38,022 bases of DNA from Actinomadura geliboluensis (GTDB lineage: Bacteria; Actinomycetota; Actinomycetes; Streptosporangiales; Streptosporangiaceae), in contig NZ_VCKZ01000029.1 of NCBI RefSeq assembly GCF_005889745.1, forward strand, positions 1 through 38,022. The letters are read 5' to 3'. Every line of letters begins with the position of its first letter. Position 1 is the stretch's first letter. A program made the position numbers and the translations under genes. Below are positions 1 through 7,673 of the stretch, piece by piece. The notes beneath the pieces were generated by a model. The model was not told the origin of the DNA. It was given only the letters and a program-made list of their open reading frames with translations, and did not search any database.

Positions 1-9
1 CCCCGGGAC

Positions 10-28
10 CTTCCCGATGAGCGGGAGA
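10..28. promoter_or_regulatory. Second IclR-type palindrome at left edge
   Basis: CTTCCCG, a 5-nt spacer, then CGGGAGA. This is the same 7-5-7 layout as the palindrome at 1035-1053, sharing CTTCCCG and CGGGA; the right arm differs in its last two bases. It lies just past the 3' end of the IclR gene, so it probably belongs to the promoter of a gene to the left, outside the window. Function is inferred from the matching site. Confidence 0.45.
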
Positions 29-59
29 CCGCGTCGGCCCCGGCCGGTTCCGGTCTCGC

Positions 60-1001
60 TCAGATCCACTCGGTGAACTTGGGCCAGGCCACCATGGTGT
101 CGAGCGTCCCGTCCGGCCAGTCGGCCGGAGCGGATCCGGCGGGCGCCGCCCCTGTCGCAGCACTGGCCGCCGCCCTGGACGCCGCACCGGACGCGGGGGC
201 GGCCGGCGGCGCGGCGGGCTCGGGCCGGGGGCGCGCCGGAGCGACGAACAGCGTCCGCCAGAGGCCGCGCACCGCCGTCAGCAGCGGCGGCACGAGCCGC
301 GACGTCATCTGCTCCGTCGGGCCGGAGACCGAGACGGCCGCGACCGGCCGCCCGGCCCCGTCGCGCACCGGCGCGGCGATGCACACGATGCCCCGGTGGC
401 TCTCCTCACGGTCGAAGGCGACGCCGTGCTCGCGGATCCGCGCCAGTTCGCGCCGCAGCCGGTGGGCGCTGGTGATCGTGTACGGGGTGCGCGGGAGCAG
501 CCCCGCGTCCAGCACCTCGGCCGGGATGTCCGCGCCGGTGAACGCGAGGATCGCCTTGCCCGCGCCCGTGCAGTACGCGGGCTGCCGGTCGCCGAGCCGG
601 GAGGGGACCCTGCCGCCGCGGCGCCCGCCGATCTTCTCCAGGTAGACGATCTCGTGGCCGTCCAGGATGGCCAGGTGCACCGCCGTGCCGGTGCTCTCGT
701 GCAGCGAGCGCAGGTGCGGCAGCGCCGCCTCGCGCAGCCGGTTCTGGTGCGCGGCCTGCGCGCCGAGCTCCAGCAGGCCGAGGCCGAGCCGGTAGCGCGG
801 CCCCGTGCGCTCCAGGGCGCGGAGCTGGACGAGCTGGTCCAGGATGCGGTGCACCGAGGACCGGGGCAGCCCCGTGCGACGGACGACGTCGCTCATCGAC
901 TGCTCCGGCGTGGTGCTGGTGAAGGAGTACAGGATGCGGGCCGCGCGGGCCAGCATCGACGCCTCCAGGTGCGGCTCGGACGCCGCGGCCGGTGCCGCCA
1001 T
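60..1001 (-). CDS. IclR-family transcriptional regulator with C-terminal extension
   Basis: A 313-residue regulator. The winged helix-turn-helix is at about residues 14-75 (ARILYSF..., then a recognition segment LPRSSVHRILDQL), followed by an IclR effector domain (residues about 85-255, with YLEKIGG, YCTGAGKAILAF and FDREESHRGIVCIAAPV). I chose the ATG at 1001 because GGGGGAG lies just upstream; a longer in-frame reading to 1118 would run through the palindrome at 1035-1053. IclR proteins are usually about 250 residues. This one adds a roughly 40-residue Ala/Pro-rich linker and the tail WPDGTLDTMVAWPKFTEWI. It is divergent from the steroid operon and probably controls it and itself. The effector is unknown; a steroid intermediate is a guess from context. 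Confidence 0.88.
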   Translation of the reverse strand: MAAPAAASEPHLEASMLARAARILYSFTSTTPEQSMSDVVRRTGLPRSSVHRILDQLVQLRALERTGPRYRLGLGLLELGAQAAHQNRLREAALPHLRSLHESTGTAVHLAILDGHEIVYLEKIGGRRGGRVPSRLGDRQPAYCTGAGKAILAFTGADIPAEVLDAGLLPRTPYTITSAHRLRRELARIREHGVAFDREESHRGIVCIAAPVRDGAGRPVAAVSVSGPTEQMTSRLVPPLLTAVRGLWRTLFVAPARPRPEPAAPPAAPASGAASRAAASAATGAAPAGSAPADWPDGTLDTMVAWPKFTEWI

Positions 1002-1034
1002 CAGGTGAGCTCCCCCTCCCCCGGGCCAGATGAT

Positions 1035-1053
1035 CTTCCCGCTCAACGGGAAG
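1035..1053. promoter_or_regulatory. Perfect 7-5-7 palindrome, probable IclR operator
   Basis: CTTCCCG-ctcaa-CGGGAAG is a perfect inverted repeat in the 141-bp divergent region between the IclR gene (start 1001) and the HsaA-like gene (start 1143). Size and position fit an IclR-family operator that could govern both directions. A partial copy occurs at 10-28. Binding is inferred. Confidence 0.6.
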
Positions 1054-1142
1054 AGGCTTATTTCTAATTGGAACACCTCGCCTACCGTGCTCGCAAGCCC
1101 GCCCGTGAGCCGCCTCACACGGGATCACAGCAAGGAGCGAGT

Positions 1143-2309
1143 ATGAGTGACCAGGTTCTGGACGCGGTGCGCGACCTCGCGCCCGCGATCGCCGAGCGCG
1201 CGGCGGAGGCCGAGGAGGCGCGCCGCGTCCCCGAGGCCACGATCAAGGAACTGGCCGGGACGGGGTTCTTCCGGCTGCTGCAGCCGAAGGCGTTCGGCGG
1301 GTACGAGGCCGACCCCGCGACGTTCTACGCGGCCGTCCGGGAGATCGCCGCGGCCTGCGGCTCGACCGGCTGGGTCGCCTCCGTCGTCGGCGTGCACCCC
1401 TGGCAGCTCGGGCTGTTCCCGGTCGCGGCGCAGGAGGAGGTCTGGGGCGCCGACCAGAACACCCGGATCAGCTCGTCGTACGCGCCGACCGGCGAGGTGA
1501 CCCCGGTCGAGGGCGGTTTCCGGGTCAGCGGCCGGTGGAGCTTCTCCTCCGGCTGCGACCACGCCGACTGGGTCTTCCTCGGCGGGCTGGTCCGCGGCGC
1601 GGACGGCAACCCGGTGGACATGCGCACGTTCCTGCTGCCGCGGGCCGACTACCGCATCGACGACGTGTGGCGGACGGTCGGGCTCCGCGGCACCGGCAGC
1701 AACGACATCGTCGTCGAGGACGCCTTCGTCCCCGAGCACCGCACGCTGAGCTTCGCCGACACCTCGGCGTGCCGCTGCCCCGGCCAGGAGGTGAACCAGG
1801 CGCCGCTGTACCGGCTGCCGTTCGCGGCCGTGTTCAGCACCACGATCAGCATGCCGATCGTGGGCATCGCCCAGGGCGCCCTGGACGCCTACCTGACGGC
1901 CACCCGGAACCGCGTCCGCGTCTCCTACGGCGGGCAGAAGGTGGCCGAGGACCCGCACGCGCAGGTCCGCATCGCCACCGCGGCCGGGGAGATCGACGCG
2001 GCCTGGGTGCTGATGGAGCGCAACATTCGGGACCTCGTCCGGGCCGCCGAGGCCGGCCGCGAGTTCCCGCTCAAGCTGCGGCTGCGGACCCGGCGCGACC
2101 AGGTCCTCGCCACCGGCCGCGCGATCCGGGCGGTCGACCTGCTGTTCGAGAACGCCGGGGGCCGCGCCCTCGCCGAGGGCGACCAGGTCCAGCGCCGCTG
2201 GCGGGACGCCCACGCCGGCCGGGTGCACGCCGTCAACGACCCGGAGCGGGCCCTGACCCTGTACGGCCAGGGAGCGCTCGGCCTCGAGGTCACCGACGTG
2301 ATGATGTGA
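1143..2309 (+). CDS. HsaA-like flavin-dependent monooxygenase (3-HSA hydroxylase family)
   Basis: A 388-residue protein with the acyl-CoA-dehydrogenase fold of two-component flavin monooxygenases. HsaA hydroxylates the phenolic ring of 3-HSA (the seco-steroid) to a catechol using reduced flavin from HsaB. Supporting segments are FGGYEADPATFYAAVREIAAACGSTGWV, WSFSSGCDHADWVFLGG and GLRGTGSNDIVVEDAFVPEHR, all typical of HsaA and its relatives (the long ones are cited only as landmarks within residues 52-205). The ATG at 1143 follows AAGGAG at the right distance. It is the first gene of the operon, directly upstream of the ring-cleaving dioxygenase and the flavin reductase, which supports the HsaA role over a generic hydroxylase. 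The exact substrate is not proven. Confidence 0.82.
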   Translation: MSDQVLDAVRDLAPAIAERAAEAEEARRVPEATIKELAGTGFFRLLQPKAFGGYEADPATFYAAVREIAAACGSTGWVASVVGVHPWQLGLFPVAAQEEVWGADQNTRISSSYAPTGEVTPVEGGFRVSGRWSFSSGCDHADWVFLGGLVRGADGNPVDMRTFLLPRADYRIDDVWRTVGLRGTGSNDIVVEDAFVPEHRTLSFADTSACRCPGQEVNQAPLYRLPFAAVFSTTISMPIVGIAQGALDAYLTATRNRVRVSYGGQKVAEDPHAQVRIATAAGEIDAAWVLMERNIRDLVRAAEAGREFPLKLRLRTRRDQVLATGRAIRAVDLLFENAGGRALAEGDQVQRRWRDAHAGRVHAVNDPERALTLYGQGALGLEVTDVMM

Positions 2310-2358
2310 CGCCCGCCGCGCCCCCGATCGACACACCGCCACCCTTGGAGGACATCCC

Positions 2359-3246
2359 GTGATCCATTCACTCGGCTACCTGCGCTTCGAGACGCCCGAG
2401 GCCGGCGCCTGGCGCGACTTCGGCACCGGCGTGCTCGGCCTGGCCACCGCCGACGGGCCGCGCTCCGACGCCGTCTACCTGCGGATGGACGAGCACGCCG
2501 CCCGGCTCGTGTTCCTGCCCGGCGACACCGAGCGGCTGCTCGCGGTGGGCTGGGAGCTGCCGAGCGGCCGCGCGCTCCAGGAGACCGTCCGGCGGCTGGA
2601 GGCGGCCGGGCACCCCGTCAAGGCGGGCACCGCGGAGGAGGCCGCCGACCGGCGCGTGGAGGAGCTGTTCCACGTGGACGACCCGAACGGCAACCACCTG
2701 GAGCTGTACCACGGGCCCGCGCTGGACCACACCCCGCTGGTCACCCCGTTCGGCGACCGGTTCGTGGCCGGCGACCTCGGCCTCGGCCATGTCGTGCTGC
2801 CCGCGCCCGACATGGAGGCGTCCTTCGACTTCTACACCGCGCTGCTGGGCTTCCGGCACCGCGACTCGATGCGGCTGCCCGCCGCCCTCGCCGGCGGGCG
2901 GCCCGAGGACGGCCTGGTCTGGATGCGGTTCCTCGGCTGCAACCCGCGCCACCACAGCCTCGGCCTGTTCCCCGGCGAGGTGCCCGGCGGCATCGTCCAC
3001 TTCATGCTGGAGCTGGAGACCCTCGACGACGTCGGCCGCGGCCTCGACCGCTTCCTCGAGCGGGAGATCGCGATCCAGTCCACGCTGGGCCGGCACACCA
3101 ACGACAAGATGGTCTCCTTCTACGCCGCCACCCCCGGCACCGGCGCGGTGGAGTACGGCACCGACGCGATCCTCGTCGACGACGCGACCTGGTCGGTCAA
3201 GGAGATCACCGCCGACGCGTACTGGGGGCACCGGTGGGGCGGGTGA
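2359..3246 (+). CDS. HsaC-like extradiol ring-cleavage dioxygenase
   Basis: A 295-residue type I extradiol dioxygenase, the length expected for HsaC/BphC. It would cleave the catechol ring of 3,4-DHSA (meta cleavage) with Fe(II). There are two vicinal-oxygen-chelate domains. The metal ligands of the second are visible as H144 (GLGHVVL), H214 (IVHFML) and E265 (AVEYGTD). Active-site residues H199 (RHHSLGL), H246 (GRHTNDK) and Y255 also match the family. The start is GTG at 2359, with GGAGG ending 7 nt before it. The stop overlaps the flavin-reductase start. Its place between the monooxygenase and flavin reductase mirrors hsaACB. No HsaD hydrolase for the next step is in the window. Confidence 0.87.
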   Translation: MIHSLGYLRFETPEAGAWRDFGTGVLGLATADGPRSDAVYLRMDEHAARLVFLPGDTERLLAVGWELPSGRALQETVRRLEAAGHPVKAGTAEEAADRRVEELFHVDDPNGNHLELYHGPALDHTPLVTPFGDRFVAGDLGLGHVVLPAPDMEASFDFYTALLGFRHRDSMRLPAALAGGRPEDGLVWMRFLGCNPRHHSLGLFPGEVPGGIVHFMLELETLDDVGRGLDRFLEREIAIQSTLGRHTNDKMVSFYAATPGTGAVEYGTDAILVDDATWSVKEITADAYWGHRWGG

Positions 3247-3713
3247 CCTCCTTCCGCGACGCGCTCGGCCGGTTCGCGTCCGGCATCACGGTGATCACCT
3301 CGGTCGGCGTCGACGGCGCCCCGGCGGGCTTCGCCTGCCAGTCGTTCTCGTCGCTGTCGCTGGACCCGCCGCTGGTGCTGTTCTGCGTGGCCCGCACGTC
3401 CACCAGCTGGCCGAAGATCGCGGCGACCGGGCGGTTCGCCGTGAACATCCTGGCGGCCGACCAGCGCGACGTCTGCCGCGCGTTCGCCGCGAGCGGCGGC
3501 GACAAGTTCGCCGGCGTCGACTGGACCCGGTCCCCGCACGGCACCGCCCACCTGGACGGCGCCCTCGCGACCATCGACTGCGCCATCGCCGACGTGCACG
3601 AGGCCGGCGACCACCTCATCGTGATCGGCGACGTCCGGGAACTGCACGCCCAGCGCGAGCACGGGCCGCTGCTGTACTTCCGCGGCGGGTACGCCGCCGG
3701 CGCCGTCCACTAG
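3243..3713 (+). CDS. HsaB-like flavin reductase
   Basis: A 156-residue flavin reductase of the FMN-binding split-barrel family, the partner that supplies reduced flavin to the HsaA-type oxygenase. FASGITVITSVGVDG, AGFACQSFSSLSLDPPLVLFC, the DKFAGVDW segment and the closing GPLLYFRGGY line up with HsaB. I prefer GTG 3243, which gives a 4-nt GTGA overlap with the dioxygenase stop; GTG 3234 is an alternative, three residues longer. Mycobacterial HsaB, as I recall it, continues about 30 residues past the RGxY motif, so this copy lacks that C-terminal tail. The barrel itself looks complete. Confidence 0.85.
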   Translation: MTSFRDALGRFASGITVITSVGVDGAPAGFACQSFSSLSLDPPLVLFCVARTSTSWPKIAATGRFAVNILAADQRDVCRAFAASGGDKFAGVDWTRSPHGTAHLDGALATIDCAIADVHEAGDHLIVIGDVRELHAQREHGPLLYFRGGYAAGAVH

Positions 3714-3724
3714 CCGGAGGACAC

Positions 3725-5404
3725 ATGGACTGGGAGCACGAGTACGACGTCGTGGTGATCGGTTCCGGCGCGGGCGGCCTCACCGCGGCCGTCACGGCGC
3801 GGGCACGCGGCCTGTCCGCGCTCGTCGTGGAGAAGACCGACCGGTTCGGCGGGTCGACGAGCCTGTCCGGCGGCGCCATCTGGGTGCCGAACAACCTGTA
3901 CCTGGAGCAGGCCGGCCGGCGTGACACGCCCGAGAACGCCCGCGCCTACCTGGACGCGACGGTCGGAGACCGGGTGCCCGCCGAACGCAAGGACGCCTAC
4001 CTGGCGCGCGGCCCGGAGATGCTGCGCTTCCTGCACGACAACACCCGCTGGGTCCGGTTCGTCTACACGCCGGGCTACTCCGACTACTATCCGGAGCTCC
4101 CGGGCGGGGAAGCGGAGGGCCGGTCCGTCGAGCCGTGCATCGTCGACGGCCGCAAGCTCGGCCCGGAGTTCGGCAGGCTGCGTCGCGCCGGCCTGCCGAC
4201 CTACGGGCTCACCATGACCTCCGCCGACTTCGGCAAGCTCAACATGGTCACCCGCACCTGGAAGGGCAAGCGGACCGCCGTGCGGGTCGGCATCCGCGCC
4301 GCCGGCGCCCTGCTGACCGGGCGCAGGCTGCTGTCGCTCGGCGAGGCGCTGGTGGCCCGGCTCCGGCTCGCGCTGGCCGAGGCGGGCGGCGAGCTCTGGC
4401 TGTCCAGCCCGTTCACCGACCTGGTCATCGAGGACGGGCGGGTCACCGGCGTCCGCCTGCACCGGGGCGGCCGCGAGGTCGCCGTCCGGGCGCGGCGCGG
4501 AGTCGTCCTGGCGGCCGGCGGGTTCTCCCACGACCAGGCGCTGCGGGAGAAGTACCTGCCCTCGCCCACGAAGACCGAGTGGACGCACGCCGCCGAGGGG
4601 CAGACCGGCGACGCCCTCCAGGCCGGACTGCGGGCCGGCGCGGCCGTCGACCTGATGGACAAGGTCTGGGGCGCCCCGTCCGTCCCCACCCCCGACGGCC
4701 CGCCGTTCTTCCTCGTCGCCGACCGCGCCGTCCCCGGGATGGTCATCGTCGACGGCGACGGGCGGCGGTACGCGCGCGAGTCGCTGCCCTACCACGAGTT
4801 CGTCGACCGCATGTACCGGCACGGCGCGCCCGCGATGAACTCCTGGATGATCGTCGACTCCCGCGCCAAGTCGCGCTACATCATCGTCGGCCTGTTCCCC
4901 GGGCAGAAGTTCCCCAAGCGGTGGCGCGAGACCGGCGCCGTGAAGACCGGCACGACCCCCGCCGAACTGGCGGCGGCGATCGGCGTCCCCGCCGCCGATC
5001 TGGAAGCCACCATCGAGCGGTTCAACGAGTTCGCCCGCGCCGGAAAGGACGCCGACTTCGGGCGAGGCGACAGCGCCTACGACAACTACTACGGCGACCC
5101 GACGCTGCCCAACCCCAACCTCCTCCCGCTGGAGAAGGGGCCGTTCTACGCGGTGCCGGTCGTCCCGGGCGACATCGGCACCAAGGGCGGCCTCGTCACC
5201 GACGCCGACGCGCGCGTCCTGCGCGAGGACGGCACCGCCATCGAAGGGCTGTACGCCACCGGCAACTGCTCGGCGGCCGTCACCGGCGAGACCTACCCCG
5301 GCCCCGGCGCCACCATCGGACCCGCCATGACCTTCGGCTACGCCGCCGCCACCCACATCGCCGCCACCGCCGAACCCGCGATCACGCAAGGAGACAAGGC
5401 ATGA
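3725..5404 (+). CDS. KstD-like FAD-dependent 3-ketosteroid dehydrogenase
   Basis: A 559-residue flavoprotein of the KstD / fumarate-reductase-like family. KstD introduces the 1,2 double bond into ring A of 3-ketosteroids, which with 9alpha-hydroxylation opens ring B. The N-terminal FAD motif is VVVIGSGAGGLTAAV (residues 9-23), followed by EKTDRFGGSTSLSGGAIW. A tyrosine cluster at Y114-Y122 (GYSDYYPELPGG) and the C-terminal YPGPG with Y524 and G528 correspond to the catalytic Tyr/Gly region of KstD1. GGAGG precedes ATG 3725. The stop overlaps the next start as ATGA, indicating translational coupling to the Rieske oxygenase. A delta-4-dehydrogenase of the same superfamily is the main alternative. 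Confidence 0.83.
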   Translation: MDWEHEYDVVVIGSGAGGLTAAVTARARGLSALVVEKTDRFGGSTSLSGGAIWVPNNLYLEQAGRRDTPENARAYLDATVGDRVPAERKDAYLARGPEMLRFLHDNTRWVRFVYTPGYSDYYPELPGGEAEGRSVEPCIVDGRKLGPEFGRLRRAGLPTYGLTMTSADFGKLNMVTRTWKGKRTAVRVGIRAAGALLTGRRLLSLGEALVARLRLALAEAGGELWLSSPFTDLVIEDGRVTGVRLHRGGREVAVRARRGVVLAAGGFSHDQALREKYLPSPTKTEWTHAAEGQTGDALQAGLRAGAAVDLMDKVWGAPSVPTPDGPPFFLVADRAVPGMVIVDGDGRRYARESLPYHEFVDRMYRHGAPAMNSWMIVDSRAKSRYIIVGLFPGQKFPKRWRETGAVKTGTTPAELAAAIGVPAADLEATIERFNEFARAGKDADFGRGDSAYDNYYGDPTLPNPNLLPLEKGPFYAVPVVPGDIGTKGGLVTDADARVLREDGTAIEGLYATGNCSAAVTGETYPGPGATIGPAMTFGYAAATHIAATAEPAITQGDKA

Positions 5405-6549
5405 ACCACCGCGTCATCGAGGCCGCCCCGCCGCCCGAGCGGTTCGCGCGAGGCTGGCACTGCCTCGGCCCGGCCGACTCCTTCAAGGACGGCAAGCCCC
5501 ACGCCGTCGAGGCGTTCGGCACCAAGCACGTGGTCTTCCGGGGCGAGAACGGGGCGCTGAACGTCCTCAACGGCTACTGCCCCCACATGGGCGGCGACCT
5601 GGCCCAGGGCACCGTCAAGGGGGACGCCATCGCCTGCCCCTTCCACGACTGGCGCTGGGGCGGCGACGGCAAATGCGCCGGCATCCCCTACGCCAAGCGG
5701 GTGCCGCCCGCCGCCCGCACGCGCGCCTGGCGGACGCTGGAGGAGAACCGCCAGCTCTTCGTCTGGAACGACCCGCAGGGCAACCCGCCCCCGCCCGAGG
5801 TGACCATCCCCCGCATCGAGGGCGCGTTCAGCGACGAGTGGAGCGACTGGTCCTGGAACACCCTGCGGGTGGACGGCTCCCACTGCCGCGAGATCGTCGA
5901 CAACGTCGTGGACATGGCGCACTTCTTCTACGTCCACTACTCGCTGCCGACCTACTTCAAGAACGTCTTCGAGGGCCACGTCGCCACCCAGTACTTCAAC
6001 GGCACCTCCCGCGACGACGCCTACCTCGGGCTCGTCCCGGGCGCCACGCAGAAGATCGACCAGCGCTCCGAGGCGGCCTACCACGGGCCGTCCTACATGA
6101 TCGACTACCTGTGGAACACGGCCGAGGGGATGACCGTCGAGACCGTGCTGATCAACTGCCACTACCCGATCAGCCCCAGCTCGTTCATGCTGCAGTGGGG
6201 CGCGATCGTCAAGAAGTTCCCCGGTATGTCCGACCAGGAGGCCGACACCATGGCCGCGCAGGTCGCCGAGGGCGTCGGGCTGGGCTTCATGCAGGACGTG
6301 GAGATCTGGCGGAACAAGACCGCGATCGACAACCCCCTCCTGTGCGACCAGGACGGCCCGGTGTACCAGCTCCGCCGCTGGTACCAGCAGTTCTACGTGG
6401 ACGTCGAGGACGTCGCCCCGGAGATGACCAACCGGTTCGAGTTCGAGATCGACACCTCCCGCGCGGTGCGGACGTGGCGGCGCGAGGTCGCCGACAACGT
6501 CGCCAACGGGGTCTCCTTCTCGATGATCCCCGAGTCCCTGCGGAGCTGA
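5401..6549 (+). CDS. KshA-like Rieske oxygenase (3-ketosteroid 9alpha-hydroxylase subunit)
   Basis: A 382-residue Rieske non-haem iron oxygenase. The [2Fe-2S] ligands are C60/H62 (CPHMGG) and C79/H82 (CPFHDW). The mononuclear iron site is N168, D171, H174, H179 (DNVVDMAHFFYVHY) with D299 (GFMQDVEIW) as the distal carboxylate. These spacings match KshA, which hydroxylates C9 of 3-ketosteroids and, with KstD, triggers ring-B opening. The start overlaps the KstD-like stop by ATGA. The reductase partner KshB is not in the window, so electrons must come from a protein encoded elsewhere or from a nearby small protein (speculative). Confidence 0.86.
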   Translation: MNHRVIEAAPPPERFARGWHCLGPADSFKDGKPHAVEAFGTKHVVFRGENGALNVLNGYCPHMGGDLAQGTVKGDAIACPFHDWRWGGDGKCAGIPYAKRVPPAARTRAWRTLEENRQLFVWNDPQGNPPPPEVTIPRIEGAFSDEWSDWSWNTLRVDGSHCREIVDNVVDMAHFFYVHYSLPTYFKNVFEGHVATQYFNGTSRDDAYLGLVPGATQKIDQRSEAAYHGPSYMIDYLWNTAEGMTVETVLINCHYPISPSSFMLQWGAIVKKFPGMSDQEADTMAAQVAEGVGLGFMQDVEIWRNKTAIDNPLLCDQDGPVYQLRRWYQQFYVDVEDVAPEMTNRFEFEIDTSRAVRTWRREVADNVANGVSFSMIPESLRS

Positions 6550-6554
6550 CCGAC

Positions 6555-6785
6555 ATGCAGCCGGTCGACTGCCGGGCGTGCGGGACCCGGGTCCTGGTCA
6601 GCAAGAACAGCCCTCCGCACACCAGCGTGCAGTGGACGACCGACGCCGGCGCCACCTGCGGGGAGTTCGCCCCGCGGGTGGCGGCCGGCGAGCCCGCCGC
6701 GCGCATCCCGCACTGCGCGGCGCTGCGGTCCTCCATCGAGCACGCCGTGGCCGAAGGACTCGTACGGATCGGACCCGAGGAATGA
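6555..6785 (+). CDS. Small four-cysteine protein of the steroid operon
   Basis: A 76-residue protein beginning MQPVDCRACGTRVLV. Cysteines are C6, C9, C35 and C54, with H53 next to the last. The CxxC near the N-terminus suggests a zinc or iron-sulfur site, but the spacing fits no plant-type or bacterial ferredoxin that I can recognise. The region TSVQWTTDAGATC is polar and not membrane-like. It starts 5 nt after the Rieske oxygenase stop, and the next gene begins 17 nt after its stop, so it is co-transcribed and probably serves the KshA-like enzyme or the SDR. The function is unknown. Codon bias matches its neighbours, so it is very likely real. Confidence 0.72.
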   Translation: MQPVDCRACGTRVLVSKNSPPHTSVQWTTDAGATCGEFAPRVAAGEPAARIPHCAALRSSIEHAVAEGLVRIGPEE

Positions 6786-6802
6786 GCGGAGAAGAGGGCA
6801 CC

Positions 6803-7558
6803 ATGGGACGGCTGGACGGCAAGGTCGCACTCATCACCGGCGGGGCGCGGGGCATCGGCGAGGCCCACGTGCGCCGGTTCGTCGCCGAAGGCGCCGAGGT
6901 GGTCTTCGGCGACCTCCTGCGAGACCGCGGGGGGGCGCTCGCCGCGGACACCGGCGCGGAGTTCGTCCACATGGACGTCACCAAGCAGCGGGACTGGGCC
7001 CGCGCCGTGGACACCGCGGTCGAGCGCTTCGGCACCCTGAACGTGCTGGTCAACAACGCCGGGATCCTCCGGTACCGGCTGCTGTCGGACATGACCGAGC
7101 AGGAGCTCCGCCAGGTCCTCGACGTGAACCTCGTCGGCCCGTGGCTGGGCGTCAAGGCGGTCGTCGAGCCGATGAGGGCAGCGGGCGGAGGCGCGATCGT
7201 CAACACCTCCTCCATCGAGGGCTACGCCGCCGCCGCGGGCCTGTCGGCGTACGCGGCCAGCAAGTTCGGCGTTCGCGGCGTCACCAAGGCCGCCGCCCAG
7301 GAACTCGGCGCCTTCGGCATCCGCGTCAACTCCGTCCACCCCGGCGGCATCGCCACCGAACTCGCCCTCGACCCGGACGTCGCGCAGGGCGTGGCCATCG
7401 ACGGGGACGCCTTCTTCAAGGCCCTGCCCATCCCCCGCTGGGGCGAGCCGGACGACGTCGCCGGCGCCGTCGTGTACCTCGCCTCGGACGAGTCCGCCTA
7501 CTGCACCGGCACCGAGATCCTGGTCGACGGCGGCCTCCTCAGCGGCCCCGGCTACTGA
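6803..7558 (+). CDS. SDR oxidoreductase, hydroxysteroid dehydrogenase-like
   Basis: A 251-residue classical short-chain dehydrogenase. The cofactor loop TGGARGIG is at residues 12-19. D37 at the end of the second strand (VVFGD) predicts NAD(H). NNAG is at 84-87, and the catalytic S136/S137, Y150 and K154 lie in SYxxxK form (SAYAASK). It strongly resembles 3alpha/20beta-hydroxysteroid dehydrogenases (FabG3/Rv2002 type), including VVFGDL, LVNNAGIL, SSIEG and YLASDES. ATG 6803 is preferred (GAGG upstream, normal family N-terminus). ATG 6782 would overlap the previous stop but has almost no room for a ribosome site. It is the last gene of the steroid operon. Confidence 0.83.
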   Translation: MGRLDGKVALITGGARGIGEAHVRRFVAEGAEVVFGDLLRDRGGALAADTGAEFVHMDVTKQRDWARAVDTAVERFGTLNVLVNNAGILRYRLLSDMTEQELRQVLDVNLVGPWLGVKAVVEPMRAAGGGAIVNTSSIEGYAAAAGLSAYAASKFGVRGVTKAAAQELGAFGIRVNSVHPGGIATELALDPDVAQGVAIDGDAFFKALPIPRWGEPDDVAGAVVYLASDESAYCTGTEILVDGGLLSGPGY

Positions 7559-7561
7559 ACC

Positions 7562-7584
7562 GCGACGCTCACCGGGGCCGTCGC
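7562..7584 (+). terminator. Possible weak terminator hairpin after the steroid operon
   Basis: GCGACG (7562-7567) and CGTCGC (7579-7584) form a 6-bp stem with an 11-nt loop just after the SDR stop. There is no T-run. It is weak and given for position only. Confidence 0.25.
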
Positions 7585-7636
7585 CTCTGCCCCACTTGAT
7601 CACGCGCGACGCTGGATGAGCCGTCGATGCGTCCTT

Positions 7637-7673
7637 TGAGACATTGATGTCTCATTTGACATATAATCGTCTC
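7637..7673 (+). promoter_or_regulatory. tetR promoter with overlapping palindromic operator
   Basis: A perfect palindrome TGAGACATTGATGTCTCA occupies 7637-7654. A consensus -10 TATAAT lies at 7662-7667, exactly 6 nt before the ATG at 7674, so the predicted transcription start is at the ATG (leaderless mRNA). The -35 position, about 17 nt upstream (7639-7644), falls inside the palindrome, a layout that fits autorepression by the TetR protein encoded next. The A+T richness stands out from the surrounding sequence. Confidence 0.65.

Noticed and set aside
1002..1118. Longer N-terminus for the IclR protein
   Set aside because: It would include the palindrome as coding sequence, whereas ATG 1001 has a good ribosome site and a normal N-terminus.
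7656..7667. TTGACA directly followed by TATAAT read as a -35/-10 pair
   Set aside because: No spacer lies between them, so they cannot work together. The real -35 position falls in the palindrome upstream.
7644..7673. Upstream ATG for the TetR gene
   Set aside because: It lies inside the operator palindrome and upstream of the perfect TATAAT, and the extra residues are not family-like.
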